Of a stretch of DNA of 64,000 bases, positions 53,778 to 64,000 are shown in pieces. A model generated the notes under the pieces. That model worked only from the letters and a program-made list of their open reading frames with translations. It did no database searches and was not told the origin of the DNA. A program made the position numbers and the translations under genes. The stretch's first letter is position 1; each line of letters starts with the position of its first letter. The stretch lies in NCBI GenBank assembly GCA_964247055.1, contig OZ176053.1, forward strand, positions 2,728,001 through 2,792,000, read 5' to 3'. Origin of the DNA: Paragordius varius. Lineage: Eukaryota; Nematomorpha.

Positions 53778-54897
53778 TAATGTGACCAGATAAGCTTTCG
53801 CAATACAGTACTGGATTTTCAAAAAAAACTGCGACTGTACCGCGCCCACTTTTGTACTGCTTTTTGAATTAAAAAAATTAATTTTTATGAATATATATTA
53901 ATTACCTTTTATTTATTCAAAAATAATTTAGAATTTGATATAATACCCTCTGTAAAAATAACCCCATAATTTGTAAAGAAATGGTTCATTTTGCGGTAAA
54001 AAACTAAGATTGGCCTATTTTTAATTGGCCAATATTTCATTATCTCCTCGAATTATACATATAAATTTTGGATCGGTCAAACCGCTTATGATTGCAGCCT
54101 TTCGCCCAATAGCGAACTATAAATCTCGTACTTGCCGTAAGATTTAGGCTAATGGCTCTTTCGCTCAGGGCTTCCGCAAAAAGAGGTGCCTCAAAATTTA
54201 AAATTAACAAAATTAATCATGATATTTTAGTGTTTGATCAAGTTTAGAAAGTTAATCATTTGTTATAATTATAAAACGGAAAATTAAATAGAAAATTGTT
54301 ATTCCCGTAACTAATATATTTAAAATTTATTATATATGGAATATGATTTCGAATAACCTTTTTTTCGTAAATATTAAGAGTTTTTAGGTTTTCTATACTT
54401 ATTAGGTGGGAGGTATGATATTACTTAATTTTTTTCCTAAACTTTAATTTTTATTAGTTTTATTATTTAACGAATTTTAGTTTTGTTGAAGCGTACCTCA
54501 AACTATTTTGAAGCATGAACGGTAAAACGCTTTAAGATATGATAAAACCCTTTTTCTAAATAATTCGATGATGTTGAACATTGAAATGGTAGAAATTTAA
54601 TTTAAAGGTTTGTTTGCCACCAAATTTTGGCGAATTTTTGTAAAAAAACACAACTTTTAATTCACATAAATTTGATAACGAACGAATTGATCAAGATTTT
54701 GAGTAAGAAAAATGGTTAGCATTTTTAAATTATATTGATATAAAGTGTTATAACACCTCAACCGTTTATATCGTTTATATAATGCTCAAATAGTATGAAG
54801 TATGCTTTAACAAAATTTTGCTAAAAATTAAATTTTTAAAGTAACTCGTAAACGTTGAAACCAAAAGCACCATGAAAATCCTGATATTTACCTATCA

Positions 54898-54935
<38 letters not shown>

Positions 54936-55041
54936 TCAGGATAATTTTTTAACTGTGTAATATCATACCGATGGTGTAAAAACAGGCCAAATATGTTTTA
55001 ATTTAGTATTGCGTCAAAGTTTAAAATATCTAGTCACGTTA
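53778..55041 (+). mobile_element. TIR element (TAATGTGACC family), copy A
   Basis: Ends TAATGTGACCAGATAAGC and (reverse complement) TAACGTGACTAGATATTT. It aligns as a direct repeat with 60093-61630 through CAGTACTGGATTTT, ACTGCGACTGTAC, GGATCGGTCAAACCGCTTA, CTTCCGCAAAAAGAGGTGCC and a late (TA)n tract (54900-54933). Foldback-type arm sequence lies inside it. No coding region is recognised. Confidence 0.6.
54900..54933. repeat. (TA)n microsatellite inside TIR element copy A
   Basis: About 34 nt of TA after CCTATCAGAA; a shorter TA tract sits at the matching place in copy B (about 61,500). Confidence 0.85.
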
Positions 55042-56398
55042 GTGTTGAAGTACTTTCTCGAATATTCCATGAGACGATGGTATCAAAAAGGATTCCAAAT
55101 ATTTGCTCTATAAAGGCAAAGAATTTAACTCAGGCCTTATTCCATATGATAGGGGTCTACCGGTTTTAAACTGAGACGCCATATGAAATGGCGTGGTTTT
55201 GGAGTTTTTCAAAAAGCCTAAGAAGCCATACGCGTTCAGTTAAACACATTTCTAAGGAATTAATGTAATATCATTCTTTCCTTTAGACACCACAGATGAT
55301 TTACTTTTTTCCCTTAATCTTAGCTGTGTCAACACAATTTCAAAATAAAACTTTTACCATGATTTCGTAAAACGAAAATCTTTAAATCAGTGATACTCAA
55401 ACCGCGGGCCGCATGCGGCCCTAAGAGTGCTTTAAAATTGCCCTATGACCATATTGATAGTTAAATTATTTTTTTTATTGATGAATTTTTAAAATACACA
55501 TAAACGAATTTTCGCTTATTTTAATATTAATTTATTTTCTTTAGATCTATTTAGTAATTTCTATTTTTTACCCAATTTGGTAGAAAATTTCCCTGCATAA
55601 AATGATCTAAAAATTTAGGCACACGTTGTCTCTGTTTCTGTATTCTATTTTATTCTATTTTGAAATTTTTATTGGATTCCTTTTTTGTATTTAGGCAAGC
55701 TTTTCACCCAAACTTGCATATACATATTCTTTTCATTGCTATCCTGCATTTTATAACTCCCATAAAATATTTTTTAAATCAACATCATTAAATTTTTACC
55801 TATTTTTTATAGAAAAATTCAAATTATATTCCTATTTTTTGCAAAAATTTACATAATATTTAAATATATATTCAAAGGATGACTAATGCTAAAAAACGTA
55901 AATTATCCGATAATCGCTTTTAAAAAAATGGGATGAAAAATTCTTTGTCGTTTTTAAAAATGTTGATACCTGCCTTATATGCAAGGACAACCTAATTATA
56001 AAAAAATACAATATTGAAAGACATTTTACAATCCATCATTCTCATAAATTACCAGAAAATTATGAGGAAAGAAACGAAAAAAATAAAAAATTAAGGAATT
56101 ATAACTAAGGTGACCAGACGTCCCGCTTTTGGCGGGACAGTCCCGCTTTTTCACACTTTGTCCCGCCTCCCGCTACGTTTATAAGATGTCCCGCTTTTTC
56201 ATGATTATATAAAAAAAAATTTTTTTTAATACAAATAATTTTTTTTTTTGATACAAATAAATTTTTTTTATTTTAAATTAAAATTTTTTATTTTTAAATT
56301 AAAAATATTTATTTTTTTCCAATTTATATCATATAATTATACACTTTCCTTCCTGCTACTACTGTCATTAATATCAAAAAGCCAAGTTATACTAGATC

Positions 56399-56633
56399 AA
56401 AAGACAAATTGATACCATAAATCGATACCTTACACGCTTTTTCCAGAAAATTAAGGTAATATAACATTTATTATACTAATATTTAGTTTTAATACTTGCC
56501 AACATTATAAAAAATTTAAATTAATACTACAAATCGGTAGCTTAAAAGACAAATTGATACTACAAATCGATACCTTACACGCTTTTTCCAGAAATTAAGG
56601 TAATATAACATTTATTATACTAATATTTAGTTT
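56399..56633 (+). repeat. Tandem duplication upstream of the hAT transposase
   Basis: Two copies (from 56399 and 56544, spacing 145 nt) of a unit AAAAGACAAATTGATAC.. ATCGATACCTTACACGCTTT .. TATACTAATATTTAGTTT, ending just before the ATG at 56640. It is probably promoter or leader sequence of the element; this is an inference. Confidence 0.75.
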
Positions 56634-56639
56634 ATAAAT

Positions 56640-58509
56640 ATGAACACAAAAAGAGGCTGTAAATTCAATGATGAATTAATGAAAGATTTTCCTTTCATTA
56701 AAAAAACGAAGAATGAATCGTCTGTTAAATGTCTTATATGCGATGGGGAATTCACCCTGGCACATGGCGGCAAACATGACATTACAAAGTATATTGATAC
56801 ACAGAAACATCAAAAATGTTTAATTATAACGGCATCATCTCACAAGATGAGCGATTTTTTTCGAAAAACCGCTTTTGGAGAGGAAGAAAAGAATTTAGCA
56901 CTTGCTGAGGGCCTGTTTTCCTTTCACGCCTTGAGTCATTGCCATTCATTTCGTTCAATGGATTGTAGCTCACAGGTTATTCGCACGTTATTCAATAAAA
57001 AATTTTCATGTGCCCGTACAAAGGCTGAAGCCATTGTATGCAAGGTTTCGCCACATGCTTTTTCTGAAATACAAAAAGATTTGCTAAAAATTAATTTCTT
57101 TTCCCTATACTCTGATGCTTCAAATCACCATGAAACAAAATTATTTCCTACTTTGATAAGATATTTTGATTCAGAAACCGGAGTAAATTAAAATTTTAGA
57201 TTTAATTTCCCTACCCGGTGAAAATTCTGAAATAATATTTACTTCAATAATGCATATTCTAGAAAAAAATAATTTAAAAGACAAAATTATCGCATATTGC
57301 GCTGACAACATCAATACGAACTTTGGTGGAAAAGCAAGGAGGGGAACAAAAAATATTTTTCATAAATTAACAGATAATCTTAATCAAAACATTATTGGCG
57401 TAGGGTGTGCAGCGCATATAATACACAACGCTATTCAAACAGCTGCAGATTTGTTACCCTTAGATGTGGAAAATGTAGTTGTTAAAATATATTCCCATTT
57501 TTATATATACACGGTACGTGTTGAAACGCTTAAAGAATTCTGTGAAAATGCAGAAGTGCAATATCAAAAAATGCTTGGATATAGTAAAACTCGTTGGTTA
57601 GCTTTTATGCCAGCTATCGAAAGAATTTTAAAAATGTATGATCCTTTAAAATCTTTTTTTTATCACAGGATAAATGTCCTACAACTTTAAAAAATTTTTT
57701 TGAAAGTGATTCTTCAAAAATATGGTTAGAATTCTTACATAATCAAGCTTCTCTCTTTCAAAATGTTATTAAATTTATTGAAGGTGACAAAATTTCGGCA
57801 GTCGAAGTAGCCAATGAAGTTAGTAACCTGAAATTCCAATGTCAAGAACGGTTAGAAAATAGATTTATTCCATTAACCATCCGCAATACAATAAATAATT
57901 AGAAAAACAAGGCTTAATAAATCGCCAAGATATCCTGTACCATATAAAAATGTTTTATACAAACTGTAAAGATTATTTGGAAGACTGGACGACGCAATTC
58001 AATGAAATTGATCATTTTCATTGGATAACATTAAAATCAGAATTTAATTGGTGCGATGTTCAAAAATCATAAGATTATATCTGCTCCCAAAAAATTTCTA
58101 AAAATTGATCTTTCAGAAAATGATCTTTTTTCTGAAGTATCATTAGTTAAAAGATATATTAATAATGAAAAACTTAAATTATGGACAAAAAAAATATATA
58201 GTAGAAAAGAAATGGTTGGAAATATTTCATCATTTTGAAGCCAACTATATTACATACAATAATATTTTAAAAATTGTGGAATTCGCACTATCTTTACCTG
58301 GAACCAACGCTGCTACTGAGCGCGTTTTTTCCACAGTAAATCAGGTGTGGACATCGGAAAAATCAAATTTAAATGTTGAAACTTTGAAGGCCGTTTTATC
58401 TGTCAAATATAATTTGACAAATTCTTGTGAAGATTTCTACAATATTTTAAAAAATGATGACAATCTGCTAAAACGCATTCACTCAAACCAAAAATATACC
58501 AAAGAATAA
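56640..58509 (+). pseudogene. hAT transposase (BED finger, RNase-H-like fold, dimerisation domain), broken
   Basis: Reads MNTKRGCKFNDELMKDFPF, a finger (VKCLICDGEFTL, HQKCL), FFSLYSDASNHHETKLFP, IAYCADNINTNFGGKARRGT, IIGVGCAAHIIHNAI, YSKTRWLAFMPAIERI and the C-terminal LSLPGTNAATERVFSTVNQV. The product would excise and reinsert the element. The reading shifts frame near 57,180 and again near the T-run at about 57,655, and has a further stop near 57,900, so it is dead but not old; the protein is otherwise continuous across those points. Confidence 0.8.
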
Positions 58510-58989
58510 ATTTCTTTAAAGTTTTTGTGTTAAAAAACATAATTACCTAAAATATTGTATAAGTCTTCATAATTTGTCAAATTATATTTGAACACCTAAA
58601 ATGGCTTTTATTCAACATTTAAATTTGATTCCGTGTCCTAACTTAATTTACTGTGGAAAAACGCGTTCAATAGCAGTGGTTCAGGTAAAGATAATGCAAA
58701 TTCTACAATTAAAATATTATTGTATGGAACATAATTTTTTTAAAAATGATTATTTTAACCTATCCTACGTATTTTTTCTGTTGTTTATAATATAAGCTTT
58801 CATTCAATATATTTATTTAATAATGAGACTTAAAAAGTGTCATTGTGCACCGTTTTGTCTTCCAAATAATCGTTTCTGTTTGTATAAAACATTTTTATAT
58901 TCTGGCTATTCATTGAGCCTTTTTTTTCTGGATGCTTTATGATATTGCGATTAAGTAATGGTATAAAATTATTTTCTAATTTTGACCTT
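58510..58989. other. Post-transposase region of the hAT
   Basis: AT-rich sequence between the sense transposase and its antisense fragment. A small ORF at 58601-58795 has no recognisable content. Confidence 0.4.
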
Positions 58990-59345
58990 TGTCCTGTGAT
59001 AAAAATTAGGAATCTAGGAGATCACATTTTTATAAATATTTCAATTGCTGGCAAAAGAGTTAACCAACAGTTCTGCAATATCCAAGCATTTTAACATCTA
59101 TATTTTCCACATCCAGGGGCAAATCAGTAGCTGTTTGAATAGCGTTGTGTATCTGCCAATAATGTTTTGATTAAGATTATTCGCTAAATTGTTAAAAATA
59201 TTTTTTGTGCCGCTTCTTGCATGACCCAGCGCACTTTGTGATGATTTCGTCTTTATTATTTTTTTCTAGAATATTACAATCACTTCACCCTTTGTTCGTG
59301 CACATGTAAATTTATTGAATAAGGTACAAACAACCTGTGAGGTAC
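58990..59345 (-). pseudogene. Antisense, internally deleted copy of the same hAT transposase
   Basis: On the - strand this reads the same order of blocks as the sense gene at about 56,965-57,640, with deletions: CACAGGTTGTTTGTACCTTA, CTAGAAAAAAATAAT, AAGTGCGC, CGGCACAAAAAATATTTTTA, CTTAATCAAAACATTATTGG, ACACAACGCTATTCAAACAG, GATGTGGAAAATATAG, ATGCTTGGATAT. It therefore lies as an inverted repeat of its own element's gene. Confidence 0.8.
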
Positions 59346-60092
59346 AAATTTTTTTATATTTATAATCTATTTGTGTTAAAAATAAATAAATATTACAATA
59401 AATTTTTTGTATAAAAATTTTTGGTTGTACCCCCCAATGACCCCCCCCCTCAGATTTGTCCCGCTTTTTCCTTCAAAAAATCTGGTCACCTTAATTATAC
59501 CAGAAAGAAAATCTATTATTTTTATAGCTTTCTCCCAGGAAAAGCTGTAACATTAGCTTCGTATGAAATTTGTTGTATTTAAGGAAAAAATATGAACCCG
59601 TCACTTGATTCCCAACTAATAAAGTGAGAGCACTTTCTTAAGAGTATAAATATGTGCATATGTGTCAAATAGCTATGGAATATTTGCCATTATAAGATTC
59701 TGGCCCTCGAAAAAAATATATATTTTATTTAGCCCCTCAAATTTTTTTTGTGAGTACCACCTTTAAATAAATCCAACGATAGTTGAATATTTTTAATAAA
59801 GGACAGTTTAATTATGATCAATTTCGAGTCCCGTAAACGAATAATTAAAGACATTCTTTTTATTTACTATATTTCTTATTTTTTTATCTTCATTACATCT
59901 ATATATTGAATAATTAAGAATAATTATCGGTAAGACTCGTCACAGCGAAGCGTAACAGGGCCACAGTATTGATATAAACAGAAAAAGTCGTATATTCATC
60001 ATTTTTATATATGGCTTATGCACACATGTTTAATTTGCTAAATTAATACCTTTGGGTTTTACCTCTTAATAGGTAATAATATCAAGCATTAA

Positions 60093-61630
60093 TAATGTGA
60101 CCAAATAGGCTGTTTTTCGCAGTACAGTACTGGGTTTTAAGAAAAAACTGCGACTGTACTGCGCTCACTTTTGTACTGCTTTTTGAAATTAAAAAAATTT
60201 AATTTTTTATAAATATATAACCTTTTAATTATTCAAAAAAATTATTTTAGAATATAATATAGTGTAAAAATAACTCCTTAATTTGTAGAGAAATGGTTCA
60301 TTTTTCGGTAAAAAACTAAGATTGGCCTATTTTTAATTGGTTCATATTTTATTTTCTGCTCGAATTATACATATTGGGCGGATCGGTCAAACCGCTTAGG
60401 ATTGCACCCTTTCGTGCAGTGGATAAACTATAAATCTCCCACTCCACCGTAAGATTCAGGCTGGCTTCCGCAAAAAGAGGTGCCTCAAAACTTATAATTA
60501 ACAAAAAATATAAGATATTTTAAATGTTGAATCAGGTTCAGAAACTTCATTCGTTATAATTATCAAACCGAAAATTTCATAGAAAATTTTTATTCCCGTA
60601 ACATATAATATATAATTTATTTATGGCATATGATTTCAAAATAACCTTTTTTCGTATTAAAAAAATTAAGAGTTTTACGTTTTCTATACTCATTAGGTGG
60701 GAGGTATGATATTTCTTAATTTTTTTTCCAAAACTTTTTATTAGTTTTCTTATTTTTTGCATAAACAAATTTGAGATATTTTGTTGAAGCCTACTTCTAA
60801 AGATCTTTAAGCTTGATGGAAACGGTATAACGCTTTAAGATATAATAAAGCCCTTTTTCTAAATAATTCGATGATGTTGAACATTGAGAATTTTAATAGG
60901 TTTGTTTGCTTGCAAATTTTGATGAATTTTTGTAAAAAATAGTTATTTTAAAACTAACCAATATTTTAATCAAAATTCTGATTGAAAAATTAATTATCAA
61001 ATTATATATATATATATATATATATGTTATAACATCTCAACCGTTTATATCGTTTCCATCATGTTCAAAATAGTATGAAGTATGCTTCAATAAAATTTTC
61101 TGAAAATTAAATTTTTGAAAGTATCATTTCTTAAAAAAATATTTAGGTGATATCAAAATTTTGCATATATTTAAAATTATTGCACAATGTCGGAATTTTG
61201 CGTTTATGAGAACTGTCCATTTAAAAAGAGCCAAAAAAATTTTCAGAGCTCAAATCTAAAAATTTAAAATTTTTAAAAATATTGTTTTGCTTTTTATATG
61301 TAGTTTATGTTATATTTTATTGATATTTTTTAAAATAAAGCATTCAGTTTTCACCAAAAAATATATTTGCAAAAATTGCGCACCTTTTGCTATTTTATAC
61401 GGAGCACTTACCACAAAATTATAAATAACTTTCTTTCATAACTCGTAAAGGTTAAACCAAAATCACCATAATAATACTGTTATTTTCCTATCAGAATGTG
61501 TATATATATATATTTCATCAGGGTATATTTTTGTGGAAACTGTGTAATATACCACATCGTTGGTGTAAAAAGAGGCGAAGTATATTTTAATTTTGTACTG
61601 CGTCAAAGTTCAAAATATCTAGTCACATTA
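60093..61630 (+). mobile_element. TIR element (TAATGTGACC family), copy B
   Basis: Ends TAATGTGACCAAATAGGC and (reverse complement) TAATGTGACTAGATATTT; direct-repeat partner of 53778-55041, longer by the right half of a foldback arm (60,780-61,440: GTATGAAGTATGCTTCAATA, CGGAGCACTTACCACAAAAT). No clean 8-bp duplication is seen. Confidence 0.6.
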
Positions 61631-61639
61631 TTATACATC

Positions 61640-62400
61640 TACCAGATTCTTTCTTAACAGTATCCAGCCATCTTAACATCGGTCTTTCTTTTTTTCTTTT
61701 CCCTTCAACTTTTCCAAAACTGCTTCTCAATAGTAGTACTTTTTAAAATGTGAACAATGTACGTGAACTTTCTTTCTATTTAAGCTTTTATTAAGCGACT
61801 CTCAATATTTAATTTTCCTCTTGTTTCATTCTAAACCTTGTCAGACCAATTAATATTCAACATTATTTTCTCACATCACATTTCAAATGCTGCAATCCTG
61901 TTTTATCATTCTGTTTAAGTGTCCAACACGGCAGCATAAGTCGCTACCGGAAAACCCATGCATTTCATTACTTTCATTTTAGTTTTCATAGTGACATCTT
62001 TACTTTTCCATAATTTAGTCAACTTGTTGGCAGCTGACTTCCCTTATGGTAATGATATGCAGCGTTTTATATCTGGCGTGAGGAGCCGTTGATATCTATT
62101 GGAGAGTCTTAAAATAGTATTTCATTTACTACTTCTGCTGAGTCGTCTATGGTTATATTAGGTTTGTTTTTTAATAAACTTATAACTTTGGTCTCTAAGG
62201 ATTGAGGTTCAATCTATATCTTTTAGTTTCTTCTCTTACTAACCTTATCATATTTAAATTTTCTACATTATCTGCGATTAGGGCGTCCTCTGCGAATGTT
62301 AGATTGTTAATCTTTCTCCCTCCTATCCTTTGGCTCTCTTTTCTCATGGTCATTTGAACAAATATTAAACAAGTATGGTGAGGGGATCAATTGAAACTAG
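61640..62400 (-). mobile_element. Decayed LINE 3' fragment (reverse transcriptase C-terminus)
   Basis: Reading the - strand in broken frames gives INNLTFAEDALIADN (a changed YADD region), KSAANKLTKLWKSKDVTMKT, VMKCMGFPVATYAA, WSDKV and ERPMLRWLDTVKKESG, the order seen at the end of LINE reverse transcriptases (thumb, then GRPRxRWLDDI). Multiple stops; it is a different and much older family than the LINE at 47,285. Confidence 0.7.
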
Positions 62401-62454
62401 ATTTCTAGATGATTTTCAAAGGGCATAATTTTTATATTACCATCTATTAATGGC

Positions 62455-62615
62455 CGCAAAAATTATTTATCTTGTCCTAAGGGCTGTGCACAATACCGAT
62501 AAAAATTCCATAGCTGCTTGACACATTTGCAGATATATGTGCTCAAAATATGTGTATCAAAAAATTAATAAATAATTAAGGACCATCATTTTAAGGGCAC
62601 CGGTTTAGTACCACT
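62455..62615. mobile_element. hAT-type MITE remnant (AGGGCCG family)
   Basis: GGCCGCAAAAATTATTTATC, AAGGGCTGTGCACAATACC, ACACATTTGCAGATAT and GGTTTAGTACCACT match the elements at 11446, 22926 and 35695. Confidence 0.55.
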
Positions 62616-63039
62616 CATCTAAGGCATTTTCTCAATTATTTTTATCACTTAAATTATTTCAGATAAATTTACCCAAGATTAGGTTGTTTTGGGACATCAA
62701 TGGTATTTAATTAATTTTATAAAAAAATGCTAATAATTTTTTATCAGTTTTATTGATTGACAAAACATAAAAATACATTTGCGATTGTAAGTCACTTATA
62801 GTACGGAAATTGAAACGTAACGAAATTACCAAAAACATGAACAATATTTATGTATTAGTTACACATTACATATGGGTGTTATGTTATCTCTACATGTGTT
62901 TATAAATTTTTTTTCGTTAGAGGCGAGCTAAATTCTAGTACGTTGACATTCAAATTTTGTTATTAATTTTATACATTTTTTATTGCTTTTTTACATTTTT
63001 TTTCCTATGCTCCATGATTGTTTACGTGTTCGCCTTCCC

Positions 63040-63320
63040 TTCTTTTTTACATTATATGTATTTTGGATATTTTTGTAATGTTAAAAAATGTATGTTTGAC
63101 TCATACATATGTATACACCATTTTGTTTACAGATCTTTTTATATACAATTGGATATACGGAGGTTAGTAGTAGCTAGAAAATAATTTTTAAAAAAATTCT
63201 AAACAAAGAGAAAACGAAAACAAAAGAAAGGTGTATGGTACATAACAACTAACTTCCATTAGATACACTACCCATATCCAAAATGCTATGTAAAAATATT
63301 ATAAAATAATGAAATTCGTT
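63040..63320. repeat. Imperfect palindrome (possible foldback MITE)
   Basis: TTTACATTATATGTATTTTGGATA is mirrored (reverse complement) by ATATCCAAAATGCTATGTAAA near 63,277, and GGATATACGGAGGTTAGTAG by CAACTAACTTCCATTAGATA near 63,248; the centre is near 63,190. Ends are not defined. Confidence 0.4.
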
Positions 63321-64000
63321 TCCCTATTCATAATAACGAATGTGCTTTGCTATGATAGCCAGATTATATTTTTGTTAAACATTATTTTTTTAATCTTTTT
63401 ATTCTTTTTTATACTTATTAATGAATTTTACGATTAGGATATGTAGTTACAAGGGCAGTAGTTGGAGCCAGCAGTAATTTCAAATTTATACATCACGTTT
63501 TTAATTTTATATTACAAAGTAGTAATGTGCTCATTTTTAAATATTTTGTAATATGGGGTATTTTATCTCCTCTTTTTATCCCTAAAAAATGTTTATTGTA
63601 AAATGTATAAAGGAAAAAAGAAATCGATACGGACAAAATTATGTTTGCTGTAATGTGCTTACAATTTTTGGGTTGTGCTTTTTCATGTGTCCCAAAAACC
63701 ACTTATTTTTGTCATTGTCATATCTACATATACAGCATACTTTTATCCTTGACCATGAATTAAAATGTCTCATCATCCATTGTATGGTACATATTTCTAC
63801 TCTACATCGATTGTAAATTTTGTTTGCATATTTTTTATCTGCATCTTCGCAACTATTTAACTCTTAACCCATTAAGTTAATTTTTAAAAACCCATTATTA
63901 TACGTCATAATGAATCCGCAATTTTGGTTAATCAACCGTATTTACATAAATGTAAAACCTCATTAGTCAAATTTATTCATGGCTACTGTGCATTGTTGTT
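63321..64000. other. Unassigned right end of the window
   Basis: AT-rich sequence with short unsupported ORFs only. I see no gene, RNA or clear repeat. Confidence 0.4.

Larger units (their letters stand above)
56106..59493 (+). mobile_element. hAT transposon (Zaphod-like TIRs), nested inside hAT copy 2
   Basis: Terminal repeats TAAGGTGACCAGA at both ends with subterminal GTCCCGC blocks; 8-bp duplication ATTATAAC (56098-56105) / ATTATACC (59494-59501), 7 of 8. The undisturbed target is visible in the paralogous hAT copy 1 near 7,266. 3388 bp. It contains a broken transposase gene (56640-58509), a tandem duplication ahead of it, and an antisense partial copy of the same gene near the right end. 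Confidence 0.85.
55388..59760 (+). mobile_element. hAT fossil (Charlie8/GTF2IRD2-like), copy 2, interrupted by a third element
   Basis: Perfect 8-bp duplication CTTTAAAT (55380-55387 and 59761-59768). Left end CAGTGATACTCAAACCGCGG; right end ...TGAGTACCAC, where copy 1 ends CCACTG. It aligns with copy 1 at 6103 including the BED-finger remnant at about 55,880-56,100 (TCLICKDNLIIKKYNIERH, with broken frames). About 0.98 kb without the nested element, so mostly deleted. Confidence 0.8.
55042..59975 (-). mobile_element. GGGCTTC-family element, copy 3 (internal part), split by a hAT
   Basis: 55042-55387 and 59761-59975 align with the region 12,529-13,130 of copy 2 (CCATGAGACGATGGTATCAA, GAGACGCCATA, GATTTCGTAAAACGAAAA, then AATAATTATCGGT and ACAGGGCCA). 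They are separated by the hAT copy 2 with its 8-bp duplication. The terminal parts of this copy are missing; TIR copy A abuts its left side. Confidence 0.65.

Noticed and set aside
62957-63184. Hydrophobic 75-codon + frame
   Set aside because: Phe/Tyr/Ile-rich reading of AT-rich sequence lying in a palindromic repeat; no start context or similarity.

Overview
The window reads as nuclear DNA from a very AT-rich invertebrate animal genome. The evidence is spliced genes with GT-AG introns, metazoan families (TRAP-gamma, BTB-BACK, a CAP protein with a ShKT-type tail, a fused CAD) and several families of hAT, mariner-like and LINE elements. I cannot name the species. A strong clue is five introns of only 23-28 nt beside ordinary introns of 64 nt to 5 kb. 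From memory, introns this small are reported in few animals (dicyemids; schistosomes have small 5' introns), so a fast-evolving or parasitic lineage is plausible but unproven.

Layout: 1-2.75 kb holds a replication factor C subunit (RFC2 type, +). 4.9-5.9 kb holds the translocon-associated protein gamma subunit (SSR3, -). 6.1-13.3 kb is a block of hAT-type transposons and a 1-kb foldback palindrome. 13.5-17.9 kb carries a small basic ORF and a BTB-BACK gene with an unrecognised zinc-ribbon-like C-terminal half (both -). 19.1-21.6 kb is a secreted CAP/ShKT gene (+). 22.6-52.7 kb is one gene on the - strand, CAD, which I could trace through 44 exons in a continuous frame (about 2774 residues). 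Its introns contain several MITE families and, in intron 3, a nearly intact LINE in the opposite orientation. 52.8-64 kb has no host gene that I can support; it is a nest of transposons, including one element inside a second inside a third, plus a decayed LINE.

Functional links: CAD catalyses the first three steps of de novo pyrimidine synthesis and RFC2 is a clamp-loader subunit, but nothing suggests co-regulation. Genes are on both strands with 0.9-2 kb spacers and no operon-like packing. No tRNA, rRNA, CRISPR array, LTR element or virus-like element was recognised.
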